DNA of 64,000 nt from Heterostelium multicystogenum (GCA_003667245.1 RCNN01000022.1:1-64000), one strand, 5' to 3'; counted from the stretch's first letter, positions 11,220 to 24,876 are shown. The notes: a model not told the origin generated them from the letters alone. Program-made: numbers and translations.

Positions 11220-13970
11220 CCTACTTCACTACACTTCACTGTGCTTAGCTTTTACTTTGCTTTGCTGAATCTTGAGTGATCGATTGATTGATGGATTGGG
11301 CCAATAATCAAATGTTGTTGTATGGATCTACTATTGACGAGATTGTATTGTTTACTACAACTTTTACAACTAGCACTGTGAAATAATAATAAGTCATGTA
11401 GTCAACGATTGTACTATGACTAATTAAGAAAAACAAAAAGATAATCAATGAATCAAATCAACACACCTAGGACGGTCATATTTGCACCAAAAAAAAAAAA
11501 AAAAAAACAGCAATCACACCATTCACGTGATAAATATCATCATTCCCACAACAAATTGGTGCATTGCATTCTAAAAAATATCAAAAGAATTAGAATTCTG
11601 AGGAACTGCAATTCTATTATTTTATTTGAATTCTAATTTATTTTATTTATTTGTTTATATAGTTATAGTATATGAGTAGTACTTTTTTCCTTCTTTCTAA
11701 ATGATTAAATTTTGATTTAAAATGACTCAATTTATGAAATGCCAGAATTAAATATTGTTGATTGTTGATTATATCTTATATCTTTTGTTTATTCATCTTC
11801 ATGATTGGGTTTGTAGTTTTGGTGAACACTTATTAGTTGATTGGTTGGTTTGGTTAGTTTGATTTGGTTTGTTATTTCAGAAGTAATAGTTACAAAAAGT
11901 TCAATAGATTGATTGGATGTAATAGTTTATTATTGATATTAAACTTCCCTCACTTGATGACTCTATACTTATGTCAACATTGTCTTCATTGTCGATTACT
12001 GTGGTTGATAATTAAGATTACAAATCAGTGGAGAAAGTGTTTAATCCTTGAAAAATTCAAAGTCATTGTAAAAATTATGATGTGAGATAGGGTAGGATAA
12101 AAGGATATTTCCATTTTTATCTTGTACTCAATATGGAAAGTAAGTAAGGACTTTATGGGCAGCCCAATCACCACAAAACAAACAATAATTACTATTTTTA
12201 TTTTTAAACTAAACAACTCAACAATGAATAGAAGTAGTTTACAATTAAGATAATATTGAATTCAATTGTTGTTTTTTCCTCTAACTAAAAGAAATAAAAG
12301 TTATTTATATACAAACAGTTAAGTTATAGTAATCTTTTATCTCTATCATCTATATTATGTAAGTATATTTATCGGTTTTATTTAATTTGTTATGAAAAGA
12401 CGAGTGAATATAAACATTCAATCTTTTATCATAACTATACAGCGATTCATTCATTTATAGGCAACATCAAATAGCATCAACATCTAAAGGGATGCTACCA
12501 ACTTTTGATATCTTAATATTAAACCTCTATATTTTTGTTTTTGAAACCTTACTCTGGTAATTCAGATGATTTTAATTTTATTTTGAACGGGGATGAAATT
12601 TTATAAATATCTTAAATATCATGATTTTGATATCTTATTTTATTTTTTTTTATTCTGCAAAGATGAAAAGATCTCTTCTCAAACCATGAGTTTCATGTAG
12701 CTTTTTTCTGCAAATGGGATGAGAAATAATTCCAACCCTATTCGTCGGGTGGTTATGAGAAAAGAAAATCTTACTCTATCTTCATATTCCGATCAAATTT
12801 TTGAAAATTGAGAAGATGGTATCTAATTTAACTCATTAAAAATAATGTGATGACTGGTCATTTGATTTGTGAGTTCGCTATCTTTTAAAAAAACCAAAAA
12901 ACATGAACAAATGTCAAAATATTTTACCAACAACACCCCATTATATTGAATTTGGACAATGAAGAAAGAAATTAGATATTAATAAATGAGGTCATGAGTG
13001 TTTAGATTCCTGTTGTTTTGCCCAACATCTTCCTTAGACATTGTGTTCCCCATTTGTATGTTTTTTTTTTTTTTTTTAATGATTAATTATTAAAAGCCCA
13101 AATTCATTATCAAATTGACAAACATTCGAAATCGAACTGACAGTTTTCAGATCAGCAAGAGATTTGCAAATTGAGAACTTAATTAAGTATTGTTTGGTGT
13201 TGAAAATCTTAATCCTGGTATTTGGTCAAAAACTACTCCCCAATAACAACCATCATAAATACTTGTCAAAAATCAAAAGTTACTTACACAAAAAATGATC
13301 AAACCATTGGTATTTGACGTTTTTCATATTTAATTTTACCACTGAAAAATAGGACATTTCCTTGCCTTATTTTAAAATGTTCCCAAAAACTCCTTGCCAA
13401 AATTCGCAAACCCAAAACTCCTTTTTATGATTGAAAAATTTAAACACTTCTAGACAAACATCCTATTGTTTTTGCCTTGGTTTGGTTGTTCTCCTCTCCT
13501 CACTCGTTATATAATGCAAACCTTCATGATTCCGATTTATAAGAAACGTGGTTTAAGTTAATACTTACAATAAATCAAATATCTAGTTTCAATTATAAAT
13601 TTATAGTGAATCTTATTGGATATTTTTTAGTGATATCTGTTGGTGTGATAACTTACCCATCACACGTTTGGTATCAGATCAGAACAAAAACAACCTAAAA
13701 TTACACCTACACCATCAGCACCTTTCATAAACTTTAACATAATAAAATGATTTAAATTTTAAACCTCAATATTTCCGATTCGCATTCCATAAACGAAGCT
13801 AATATCTGACAACTAACACCTGCATCTATTTATTTGTTTGGACTCAAATGATCAGCATTTTGCAACCAACCAACAACAAATAATAAATAGTTAAATAATA
13901 ATAATTTGTTTATTTAAAGATTGTTATTCTGTTATAAAATTCTCTATATATCATTATAATTTCTAAAGCA
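11220..13970. other. Long gene-free region
   Basis: About 2.75 kb with no convincing coding exon on either strand. Short open stretches near 11450, 11870 and 12030-12210 have no conserved look and no start context. There is a poly-A run at 11491-11508 and a poly-T run near 13061-13078. The last 500 bp, with short TATA-like and T-rich tracts, probably hold the promoter of the membrane-protein gene at 13971. Confidence 0.45.
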
Positions 13971-15563
13971 ATGACTGCTTCTAAATTTTCAGAGTTCTCA
14001 AAAAAATATTTATTACCATTAAGATATCAATTGATTATATTTACAGTTGTAGGATTTATAGTATCAGAGTCAATTAATTTAACCTATGTTGAAAAATACA
14101 AAGTAAATATTAATTAAACTAAATCATATATTTTCAAAGCTATTAATGTTAAAATAGAAATTTAGCAGATGAAAAATATGCAGTTATTCCCGGTTTAAGT
14201 GGAATGGTTAGAGATAAAACCAATAAAATAGAACAATATGTATTAGGAGTTTTAGATACTCTATTATTTGGTTTCGGTTTAAGTTTTTTAGTTGCCGCAG
14301 GTGCAAGAGTTTTCGATATCAAAAATAAATTATTGAAAAAGCGTATGATTGGTAGTTGGATTGCCATCAGTTTCTGTAAGTATTACATTATTAGTATTTC
14401 TTAATGTATTTATATTTTAACTTGATTGTTTCAAACAATAGTCTGTATATCATGGTGGCCACATTCCACAGCCCACAACTTAATTATGATGTCCGCTCAA
14501 GATCCTACCGATAATTTTATTATAATGGAAGTTTGCTTCCATTGGACCTTGATGGCATGTGCTTGTTTCCTTTCATATTTCCAATATGGTATGAAAAAAC
14601 AATATTATGTAAATAACATTAATGTATTAATATTTAATCATTTTAGATTTAATGAAACTTATGTACGAAGTTGTGATGATGAGAAAGAAAATGGCTTCAG
14701 GAAAAGATGAAAATCCTTTGTATGGTTCTTTCTTCAAAAATATAAATGTTCATGGTTTCATCATATCTCTTATTTTATTTATCATTTGCATGGTTCTCAT
14801 GTTTGTTCTTCAACCAATCAACATGAAACTGAAAGGATATCAAATATTCTTCCATATTACTTTCCATGTAAGTACAATTATATATTATAATTTAAACATA
14901 GATTTTAATGGTTATATAAAAAATAGGTAGTAGACTCTGCACTATCAAGTTTGGGATTCGGTTTTGCTTATATTATGATTAGAATTATCGGTCATTTACC
15001 CCCAAACAAGGGAAGAACGGTTGCTATAGTATCAACTTTTTGTATATGGTTTAATTTTATGATTCAAGTACCTCATCCACTTATCCATTTAAAGAGTCCA
15101 CTTACAATGGTATGTATATTTAAATTCTTTAATTTTCTTTAAAATACTAATATCTTCCAATTTATCAAAGGATTCTTTAATGATTATTGATTATGCTATT
15201 CATATTCCAATTATGATTACCACTGGAATTCTAGCATTCTATCAATTTAGAATGTTAGAACTTGCTACTGATAAAAAGTCAACACTAGCCATTGCCACAA
15301 AGATGAGAAAAGGATCAAAGTCTGTTAGTATGAATACTTTTGGTGAGACCAAAACATCAAATTCTATTTCAATTTCTGCTTCTCATGGAGCTACTGAAAA
15401 CTTAGGAGAATCCCGAGGAATTGACATCAGTATGGAAATTGAGTCAAAAGATCAAAGAGATATCATAGAAAGTAGCGTTGAGGTAAGCAGTGATCAAAAT
15501 TCTCCATCCATTGAAGAAATCGTTGTAAGTCCAGAAGGTCCTTATCAAATCGATATGGAATAA
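13971..15563 (+). CDS. Multi-pass membrane protein, family not recognised
   Basis: A spliced gene of about 400 residues. The first exon starts at ATG 13971 (MTASKFSEFSKKYLLPLRYQ) and enters a hydrophobic segment IIFTVVGFIVSES. Later exons cover about 14166-14374, 14442-14590, 14645-14870, 14928-15110 and 15172-15563. Hydrophobic segments include LLFGFGLSFLVAAGA, LMACACFLSYF, IISLILFIICMVLMFVL, a segment around LGFGFAYIMIRIIG, IVSTFCIWFNFMI and IPIMITTGILAFY: about seven membrane spans. Polar motifs between them include WWPHSTAHN and VPHPLIHLKSPL. The last 110 residues are hydrophilic and Ser/Glu-rich, probably cytosolic. I do not recognise the family. Phase at the first intron does not join cleanly, so a frame error or misread splice site is possible there. 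Confidence 0.7.
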
Positions 15564-15744
15564 AGACTTTCAAAACGGAGGTAGAATAAAAACAAACAGA
15601 TAAAATTATATTAAAGATAAATAAATTTGTATATTTAATTAGATATCTATGTTCTGTTGAAATATATTTTATAAGTTTATTGTATATAGGTCTGGATATT
15701 TGAATATGGTTTTATACAAATTAAAGAGAATTTAAGACTAGATC

Positions 15745-18700
15745 TTATGCGTAATAGCTAGGATAGGAAACGGTGTCATGAATTAATTCAATTTCCTCCT
15801 CATTAAATGAAAGTTTCTCTTCTTCCCATGTGTCTTTGTGCGTACGCCAAAAGTCGGAGAGAGACGATTGGACAGTGTCACGGAGTGGTTGTATGGAGCT
15901 TCTGTATCTTGCAAGAACACCAAGAATCTCTGGGAAATAGGGTGGAATTTGGTATGGACTTGACAAAACGATTGCACAGAGAATTAAGATAGCCTTGTGT
16001 TTTTGGAGCACATTTTCAGAGTTTGCTTTGGATCCATTGAGTTCAGTGACTGCATTTCGAATGAGATTGTTGATTCTAGATGTGTGACTTCGAGATGACA
16101 TTAAAATAGAGGCTAGTGTGTCTTTGGCAAATTCTCTAACTTCTATTTGCGTATCACCTATAGACTGGATAATTATGTTGTAGATGGTGTCTGCTTGCTC
16201 AGGAGTTAAGAAGTTAGAGTGATTGAAGTAGAAAATTTGAAGGAATGGCAGGATGGAACGTCTAACTCTCCATGAGGTTGCTTTGAGATCTTTAATATTC
16301 GTAAGCAAATCAGTGATGAGATTACTGTCATAAAAGAATCCCTGCGCAATTGAAGCAACACAAATCATGGAGTTTTTCATGATTTCTTGATTGGTGTCGG
16401 CAGTGAGTAGCAGCACCTTTGGAAGCAGGGTTGGTACCATTCTAGTAAGTGTGTTGGAATATCCTCTTGAAAAGGTAAATTCTATTAGCGAGATAAGTGA
16501 CTCTTTGATGATAGTTCTCTCCTCAACAGTTTTTTCTTCCTTAAAAGCGTCAGCAAGAATTGAATTAAGACACTCGACTACTAGGTCTGGTAGTTTTGGT
16601 GGGGTCATCGAGATTACATCACCATTCTTTTCTTGATATTCAAGCATATAGACCAAAACATAGGTAAAAAGTTTGTAGTTTTCATTTCTGATCTGCTTGT
16701 ATGGGTTAGAGAATTCCTTATGACATATCTTCAATAATCTATCAAGATATTCCTTTGATTTGAACGTAAATTCAAATAGAAGTGCCTTTAAGAATTTGAT
16801 TGCTTTGCTTTGTGAAGAAATATTCATTGGATTTTCATATAGTTTAAACAAAGTATCTAAAAGAAAGAATTTGTGATTAGTGATATGTTGGATTTGTATT
16901 GATTTTACCCTGTTAGTTACCTGAAAGCCATTTTAATTTATCATGATGTGTATTGAATGCAATATATCTAATACATATACCCCATGTATCGTTCAAGTCA
17001 CTGATACAGTTTTTGAGTGATTGTTGCAATACATCAGAGATATAGGATAGGACCTCCGGGGCATTGGGAACATTAGGTGTGACAGTATAGTATCTACCCA
17101 AAGCACTGACCATTTCTGAGAGGAGAAATTGCTCCTCTTTCTCATTCTTCTTTCTTAGTACTTCCATGTGTGGTTTAACCATGGTAAAAAAGTCTTCTCC
17201 CATAACTGATCTCAGTTCAAAGAACAAACGAGCATACTGGATCTTGAAGCAATTTGATGGAATACCATGGCGAGTAGATGGCCATACTGGTGTGATTAGC
17301 TTTGTCGATAAGCCTAGTCCAATGTTTTGTGCGCCAGCATCATTGTCAATTAGGAAATATTTGATTAGTTCCTCAAAGAATGCTGGTGTAATAATTTTCT
17401 TGATATTTGGAGTAATCAAAGAGATCATCGCCACAGCCACAAATTCGGAAGAAAAGATCTTGGGTGTAACTGTTTTTGGAACTACAGATTTGATCCAAAA
17501 TCCATCATAGGGGTTCTCAGAGAATGTCGTATCTTGCATTTGAGTCATTGACACGATATTTAAACTTAACATTGAAGAAATTAGTAAGCAATCATTAATC
17601 ATTACAAAAAAGAGTACTTACGCTAATATTCTTGAAATTGGATAATCACTGTTCATATTAAGCAATAGTCTATCATATACATCTGAGAATATTTGAACAT
17701 CCTTTTTGAATTTTGCGATGGCTTCTAGTTGTTTGGTGTTGGTATCACGGGTCATTTGCTTAATGAAATTATTGACTGGATGGATCAGATAGGATTGCAT
17801 GATGAGATGCTCTCTCCAAGTGATAGCATCTTTCTTCTGATTGAAATATTCGCAGTATTTTTGGACAAGTGTTTTGAGTAATTCATAGTTCTTTTCATTC
17901 TTTTCAATGGAATGTTCTCTCTTTTTCGTAATGATATCACTTGGAACGATTGAGTGGTTCTCCTCTGATCCTGAAAGTAGCTTGGAGTATGGTATATAAA
18001 CGACTGTGTCAGTCTTAGACAAAATAAACTCTTGTCTATAGTGAATCAGGTAATGTCTTGTGCTTGCTTTAAATGCCGGATTGACTGGATTTAGATAAGT
18101 GGAGGCCAATGAACTAAAGTATTCAAAATTTGATTTAATATGCTTGAGATATGAATTGTTTAGCAATAAGTGAACAGAACCAGCGAGGGATTCATCAGAT
18201 TCTTGTGTGGCAAGATTCTTTAATAGATCCGGAATAATGACGTGCTGGGATCCTGGACGGTGGCTATTTATATTGAGAACACAAGATTGTGCAGCCTTTC
18301 TAACCTCTATGTATGGATGGATGATTAGACTCTTCAAATCCTCCATAATGCATCTTGTCACCTTTGACATTGGAATAGTTGCATAGTTCAAAGATTGTCT
18401 TTGAAGATGTGCTTTGTATGCTTTGAAAACTATATAAAAAGTATTAATATCATGGATGCGTTGTTATACATACAATGTTTACTTACTGATATAATTTCTT
18501 GATTTTAATCGTTTGGTATTCTTCCATTTAGAAAAGAGAACATCAGAGTTACGATCAGGAATATCTCTGTTACTAAAACTGAGTGCACGATAGATCTTTA
18601 AGATATACTTGAGAATTTGAACTTCATCATTCTTCTTTGTTTCCAAAAGTTTGAGGAGCTGTTTGAATGTGTTATAGAGTTCCACAATGAGACCGTCAAA

Positions 18701-21700
18701 CTCTGCCATGACAACTCGTCCATGAACAACAGACATATACGTTGGGTGATATACGCACTCATCAATACGACGAAGTGGATCCAATTCGTCATCATTTAGC
18801 AAAAATATAGCACCTCTAATTGCACTAGACAATGAAATAGTATAATTCAACAATTTGGTTCTATCCAATGAACGATTGTTACTATGTTATAAGAAAGTTA
18901 GTAATTTGGATTTAAATGTATAGAATGTTGATCGTTCGTTTTTACCTGTTGATATCATTGATACAGGACAATAACTCATTGGCTCTATCTTTTACAAATA
19001 TTTGAATAAGCTCTTTTGCCATTTGAATTGTATTCTCATTGGGTTGGAACCATTCCAAGGGGTAGCAAGACTCATTTGTTGCACCCCAACTCTTGATATG
19101 TGATTTCTGCTCCAAGAGCAATGTAATTGGGATTGAGGAGTTGTTTGATGGGTAATATCTGGTGAGAGAGTAGATTGCCTTTCTAATAATCTTTCCTGCA
19201 TTTTTAACAATAACTTTGTTGTTGGATGCCATCATTACTTTGCATATGCGAATTAAAGTATCCTTATGCTCTGGCATTGCATTTCCTGACTTAAAGATGG
19301 TGTATCCAATCAATGAAATGTACCATCCGTATTCCTCATCAGTGAGTTCACGAATTATGAATTTTTCGTCAGAGTTGGTCTGTTTGAATACCTTCTTAAT
19401 GAAGATTGGCAAGAATGTAGCAAGAGATTTTGATGGATTGCGAAGTGTGGCGGATTTGAGCAACAGGCTATATTGCTTGTAATAGTCAGGGTAGTAACTC
19501 TTTGAAAAGAAGTGGACCAACTTTTCTAAAACAGCATCATAAACCTCATCAGACATTTGATTAAAGAACAATTCAACATTTTCAGTCAAGAATGTACCAG
19601 AAGGTGTCTTTCTCTTATGTCCATCTACTTCATTCTTTACAGAGGAGCTTTTAATCTAAATAACAAATTAATACTAGTTTCTTAAAATCTTGCCAACTTC
19701 ACTTACGAATGCTAATATTTGATCGAATAATAGTAATGACCAATCTAAAAATGTAGATGTTGAAAGTGAAGCTTGTTTTTCATATTCATTAGCAAATGAT
19801 TCTTGATCACTGATCAAAGATTCATCGTTCAATGGAATACATGTGAAAATTCCTATAAAACACAGGTGTAAATATGGTTATATGGTTAACTTTTAGTAAT
19901 AGTCTAAAATCTTACTATATATGAATTTGAATGCAGCAGATGATTTGTTTGGATAGATTGGATCCATTGAATTCAATACCAATTCCATTAAATTATGGAC
20001 ATGTGAGATACCCTCTGGGAATGCTTCACGTTCAGAAATTAAAGGATGGAAGCAAGTTGATACGCACTCAAGCTCACTGATTAAACGATTCAGCTCCTCG
20101 CTATTGATGGATCCATACAATCTATCCAAGATTGATGGCAATATTTTTTTTGGAGCAATATCTACAAGAAAAAATATATTAGTGAGACACTTGCATCAAA
20201 TTTGATTATAGGCAATCGAACTTACATGAAAATTCCTTCAATATTTTACAAGCATTCAGGGTATAATTCTTATTTTTAGAATAGAGAGTTAATAAAAGAA
20301 TTGGGAATAAAATATCAATATATTGATTTAATATTTCGTCAGAGAATGGTTCTGAATGAAGGAAAAAATGTTAGTCAAGGCAATTTGATTTTGAAATGAA
20401 TTTAACTTACCTCTTATGTGCATTTTGGCAAATCGGTGGCAAACCGAAGAGAGGAATTCAAGAATTGCTATTGTCCAATCTCCATGATTACTTGGGTGAT
20501 AATATGTTGAAATGGAGGACATTAGATGTTTAAATAGATCTATTGTTTGATGTTTCAATAGGAATATTACAGTGTCACCCATGAAGGTGAACTCAAGAAT
20601 CTCTTCGTGTGCCACTTTTACGCTTGAGGGGATATTGTGCTTTATTGGCTTGAGGTGAGAGAACTTGGGATTACCAATGGAGAGATCGATCACTCTAATG
20701 AAATGAGTATAGATTCGGGGTGCAAGTGTTTTCCAATTGAGGTTTGGTGTGTGCTTAATCAAACGAGAGAATAAAGAGAGGAAACGCTCGTCCCAGTCTG
20801 AGTTATTCTCGATGTACTCCCAATATGTGAAGTACTCGTATATCCATTGTGGAAACTCACGCAACTCAACCAAGTGATGAGTTGGCAAAAAATAGGAAAT
20901 GACATAAACTGCTTGGAAAATCGTTATCGAGTGTGGACATATCCAATCGTGGACTTCGTCCTGAATCTCCTTGAATGAAGCCACGGAGAAAAATGGCCTG
21001 CAACTGAGGATCATCTCATTTAAATTATTCTTGAGCTTGGCTATATCAATATCACTGACTCCAATAAAATTTGACTTGAAATCAGATATATTATAGACTT
21101 CCTTGAATAAGAAAAACAAAGGACGCCAATCAATTACCAAATCAATTTGAAGTCTAGTTGTACTGTTTTGATGATCAATTTGGGAGAGATGTTAGAACCA
21201 ATGAATTTCTTTAAATGAAATTGTTGATTAGTTACCGTAATAAACCAAATAAATAAGCGCACAGTGATGATTTCTGTTGCCAGTCAAAGGTATGGTCAAT
21301 CAGCAGAGTGATAAGGTTAGAGATGAAAAGCTCAGCATCTTCTTTGTTGAGAGGATTCTTGATGAGGCAGTATCGCTTTATCAGTGATAGTACACGCCGG
21401 ATGTTAGCAGAATCTGGGAGAACCATAGCCCACTCGAGTGCCTCTTTGCACTGTTGTAACATTTGCTCTTGTTTCTGGTCGGATATAGGAGGAGTATGCA
21501 GGTGGGTATGTCTTATCAATGCGATGCTGAAACTTCATATCGATATGGGCATCATCCTTCAATTCTATTTTTTGTGCAGCTCTCCAAACTGACATTGACG
21601 AAATTAGATGATCATTCGACGATGAGCCATTGGGCGTTGCTTGTTGGAGACAACGAAGGCCTGCAATATTTCTTTGAAAATGTTAAGGCAGAGGGTCTGG

Positions 21701-21788
21701 TGGTGCCATTTTGCTGTTGTTGCTGAAGTTTCTTTTGCAAAAGCTGTTGCTGACTATCATTATTAGATTGAATATCTGTTTCAGTCAT
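15745..21788 (-). CDS. psmE4: Proteasome activator PA200/BLM10 (PSME4)
   Basis: A large HEAT-like repeat protein of about 1,800 residues that caps the 20S proteasome and opens its gate. The order and spacing of blocks follow human PSME4: an N-terminal YPPAYSSYI block, LNEMILSCRPFF, then a long solenoid. The protein ends at 15745 in YPSYYA. The final Tyr-Tyr-Ala is the known C-terminal gate-opening signature of PA200/BLM10. Exons are about 21788-21240, 21140-20411, 20352-20226, 20159-19915, 19852-19710, 19655-18950, 18885-18485, 18430-17620, 17600-16915 and 16858-15745, with GTAAG-type donors. The N-terminal Gln-rich stretch is dictyostelid-like. Frame changes are needed near 21640 and near 21490. 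Homologues act in DNA repair, histone turnover and mitochondrial upkeep. It converges on the membrane-protein gene with a 180-bp gap. Confidence 0.9.
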
Positions 21789-23136
21789 GATTATCAACAC
21801 AACAATACGAGTAGATTACTGTAAAATAATCAGCCTTTTAATAAATAGTAATGTACAATGAACTATGAATAGTGAACTATCTATTTAAAAGATAATTATG
21901 TTGATTTGCTAATGTATAATTATAATTATCTCTATCTATCTATCTTCTATCTATTTCTAATTTATATAAAATATAATATATGTAATAAAAATGAAAATTA
22001 CAATAATTTGCTGGTTACTAATTTAATTAAAAAAACCTCAACTTCATCTATCAATAACAAACATCACCACTAACCACTAACAAACACAAATAATAATAAT
22101 ATTAAGTTAAAAAATCAAAATGTTTTAATTAATATATATTAATATAAATATAAATTGATATGATAGTTTAGTATATTACTATACAAGTACTTTGCTTTTG
22201 CTATCCTTTTGTTTTAACTTTGGTTTTTGAATGCACTTCACTTATCAAATATATGATATTTATTATTATTATTATTATATATATATATACACACACAGAT
22301 CTTAAAATCAATAATTAGAATAAGGTCTGCAAAACAACCATTCATTTAAAATAAAATTTAATTAATTTATAATTATTATTATTTTTTTGAAACGAAGAAG
22401 ATCTGAATGGATGACACCCTTTAATTATGCTGTTATTGACTCAGCAAAATTCAATATGAATCAATTATTGTCATTTATTAATATGTTTTTTAAATCTGCA
22501 ATTTCAAGTTACCAACGGAACAAACACACAAGGTTGGCAACAGTTTGATATCATTACTGACTATATCGATATAATGATTAAGATGGGTGACAGCTGTTAT
22601 CACCCAAAATAAAGAAGAAGATAGTGAATAAGCAAAAGAATAGGCAACCTAATATTATTTATAACTGATTCATACTCATTTTCAATAATTTGATTATTTA
22701 TATATATTTTTAATGAATGAATGGTTCGAACCAGAATTAATCGAATAGACAATCCTAAATACCATTTATGATGCATTTGCATTCTTTGAATTGTACAATT
22801 GTTATGTTGATATCTTTTTATAGTGAGTTTTGAGCAATAGACATATTTTGAAATGTAAAAAATTGGGTGGGCTACTTACACAACCACCACAACTTCAATG
22901 TATTTCGAATCTATAAATATCCTTTTTTTAGTGATTTTAGTATAATAACATATAAAAAAAACTGTATGAGTTATTGGTTATTGGTTATTAGGTATTGATA
23001 AAAATATATATTTATATTTATATTAGAACAAACAATATAGAAAAGGATTAAATCTTTAATTTTTAATAATTTTTAGTACAGTTGTTTTTATATACATACA
23101 CATTCAAATACATATATACATACAGATAAAGATAAA
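21789..23136. promoter_or_regulatory. Divergent intergenic region between psmE4 and the TIP30-like gene
   Basis: About 1.35 kb shared upstream region of two head-to-head genes. It is AT-rich with TCTA repeats near 21930-21957, (ATT)n near 22260 and a TATATATA/ACACACA tract near 22280-22300. It also holds three consecutive stem-loops (separate entry). No coding exon seen. Confidence 0.45.
22508..22605. ncRNA. Candidate structured RNA: three consecutive stem-loops
   Basis: Within 98 nt lie three inverted repeats in a row. GTTACCAAC (22508-22516) pairs with GTTGGCAAC (22533-22541), 8 of 9 positions. ATCATTA (22550-22556) pairs exactly with TAATGAT (22572-22578). GGGTGA (22585-22590) pairs exactly with TCACCC (22600-22605). 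The two GC-containing stems stand out against very AT-rich surroundings, and no protein-coding frame is evident. It could be a non-coding RNA, a structured 5' leader or a protein-binding DNA element. Strand is unknown. I recognise no family; chance is possible for the middle stem. Confidence 0.25.
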
Positions 23137-23950
23137 ATGTCAAGAGTCATCGTTATTGGTATGTGTCATTTGATTAAAGATCGTAGATCTAAAAGATACA
23201 TCTAAATCTTTGTTGCAACTCTGAGTTATATAACTCAATTTTAATAGACGACTAATAGATTTTATTGATAGGAGGTAGTGGTGCTACCGGTAAAGAGTTG
23301 ATTAAAGAATTGATTTCTTCACCTAAAGTTGCTACAATTACATCTTTGGGTAGAAGAACTATTGATGATATACATAGTGGTAGGTTTTGAAATGGATATT
23401 ACCGACAGCTATTGCAGAACCTAATAGATATTTCTACTGTACACAGATAAGTTGCAACAAGTAGTTGTTGATTTTGAAAAGTTGGATGATTATAAAGATT
23501 CTTTTAAGGGACAAAATGGCAGCATTCTGCTGTTTAGGTTCAACTAGGACGTGCTGCTGGATCAGCACAGAACTTTAGACATATCGAATTGGACTACAGC
23601 TCAAATTTCTCTCGACTTGCAAAGGAAGCAACATCGATTCGATGCATTTATTGACAAGTGGTGCTTCTAACCCCAACAGCTGGTTCCTATATTTGAGAAC
23701 CAAGGGTGAAATTGAGGAGGCCATGAAGAGAGATCAGTTCAAGCATCTCTATATCTATCGTCCTGGATTCCTGGAGCGTACCAACACTGATCGTATGATT
23801 GAAAAAGTATTGCACTATATTTTACCAGCTATTCACGTAAGAACCGTAGCCAAAGGCATGGTCAAGATGTTTGAAAAGGAAACCGAACAGACACCACAAC
23901 TTTCCATTCTAAACAACAAAGAGATCTACCAAGAAGCAGGAGAAAAATAA
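23137..23950 (+). CDS. TIP30/HTATIP2-like NAD(P)-binding oxidoreductase
   Basis: An atypical short-chain dehydrogenase of the HTATIP2 (TIP30) type, about 230 residues. Exon 1 (23137-23158) and exon 2 (from 23272) join to give the Rossmann motif IGGSGATGKELI. The middle has AFCCLGSTR, matching the conserved FCCLGTTR of TIP30. The catalytic YxxxK appears as YLRTKGE, followed by the YIYRPGFLERT block. The C-terminus ends IYQEAGEK at 23950. A cluster of frame changes lies between about 23515 and 23645, so the segment from Q-G-Q-N to LLTSGAS cannot be read in one frame. Given how well both ends are conserved, sequence errors are likelier than decay, but a young pseudogene is possible. It converges on PIG-F with a 93-bp gap. 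Confidence 0.75.
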
Positions 23951-24043
23951 AGTATTAAGCAACAAGCTCAAAAACCTGTATAATATTTAAAAGAAAAACA
24001 CAATATTATATTCTACATTATTCTATACTATTATATCTTTCTT

Positions 24044-24876
24044 TTATTTGATTTTCAATGCAAATATTGCGCATATGATCAAGCTGAGAGTGTGTCCAAT
24101 GATTGCACGTATGTACAAGAAATAGGCCAAACTTGCCAAGGTCTATCCCAATCGAGTGGAATTGCAAATCCACCGACCCAAGCACCAATCAAACTAAATA
24201 CAACGATAATTGTACAACATGTTTCATATATACTGTTATGACTATTATATAGTTTTGAATCGACTGGGTTAGTAGATAATTCAAACGTTTCACAAGCTAG
24301 CTTGCTATGAACATACACTGGTGAAAAAAATGTATCTTTCCATGCTTGTGGATGACATCCTAATAAATTGTTGTTGGTACAGCTGTCATTGATGATAGCA
24401 ACTGTGAGAATCCCAATGTTCTAAAAAAACGATCTATAAAGGATGCCTTCGTTAGTATTCTCTTGCTGTGGTTTGTCAATGTATTCGATGCCGATGATAC
24501 CTTGTTAGTGGTGCACCATAGAATATAGATATCAAATAGAAGATGACGGTGCCAAACCAGTAGACCCATGAGAGAACGATGTATCTTGAGTGAAGGTGGC
24601 AGCATGTTGCTACCACTATGATGAAATGAAGTTGGGTATATATAGAGACCAAATACTAGATGAAGTGAATATATCATTAAGCTCAGTATGAACAATGCCG
24701 TAATGGCATGCTTCTCAAAGGTCAGACTCGATCCGTTCAGCAGAAAACGTAAACGCAACAAGTATGACAGCAGCCACAAGATAGGCAAAAGAAGTTGTGC
24801 CATATTTCGGTGACAGAGACGACGATGAAGCTGCACTATTCGTAGTTGTTGTTATTCTATTTAGTTTACTTGACAT
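24044..24876 (-). CDS. pigF: PIG-F, GPI-anchor biosynthesis subunit
   Basis: A small multi-pass ER membrane protein that stabilises the ethanolamine-phosphate transferases (PIG-O/PIG-G) late in GPI-anchor assembly. The clearest evidence is the C-terminal block IGAWVGGFAIPLDWDRPWQV followed by WPISCT, nearly the same as in other PIG-F proteins. Just upstream, LLGCHPQAWKDTFFSP matches the family's LLGPNLKAW region. Start is ATG 24876 (MSSKLNRITTTTNS), with hydrophobic segments following. Three frame changes are needed: near 24740, near 24365 (AACAACAATT) and near 24105. After the last one, the frame reads RAIIGHTLSLIICAIFALKIK and stops at 24044. Length (about 270) suits the family. No intron was needed. 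Confidence 0.85.

Noticed and set aside
22723..22732. GGTTCGAACC, similar to a tRNA B box
   Set aside because: No A box or cloverleaf can be formed around it, and the downstream bases do not match a T arm.
23137..23950. Calling the TIP30-like gene a pseudogene
   Set aside because: The ends and catalytic motif are well preserved, and similar breaks occur in essential genes nearby, so sequence error is the simpler reading.
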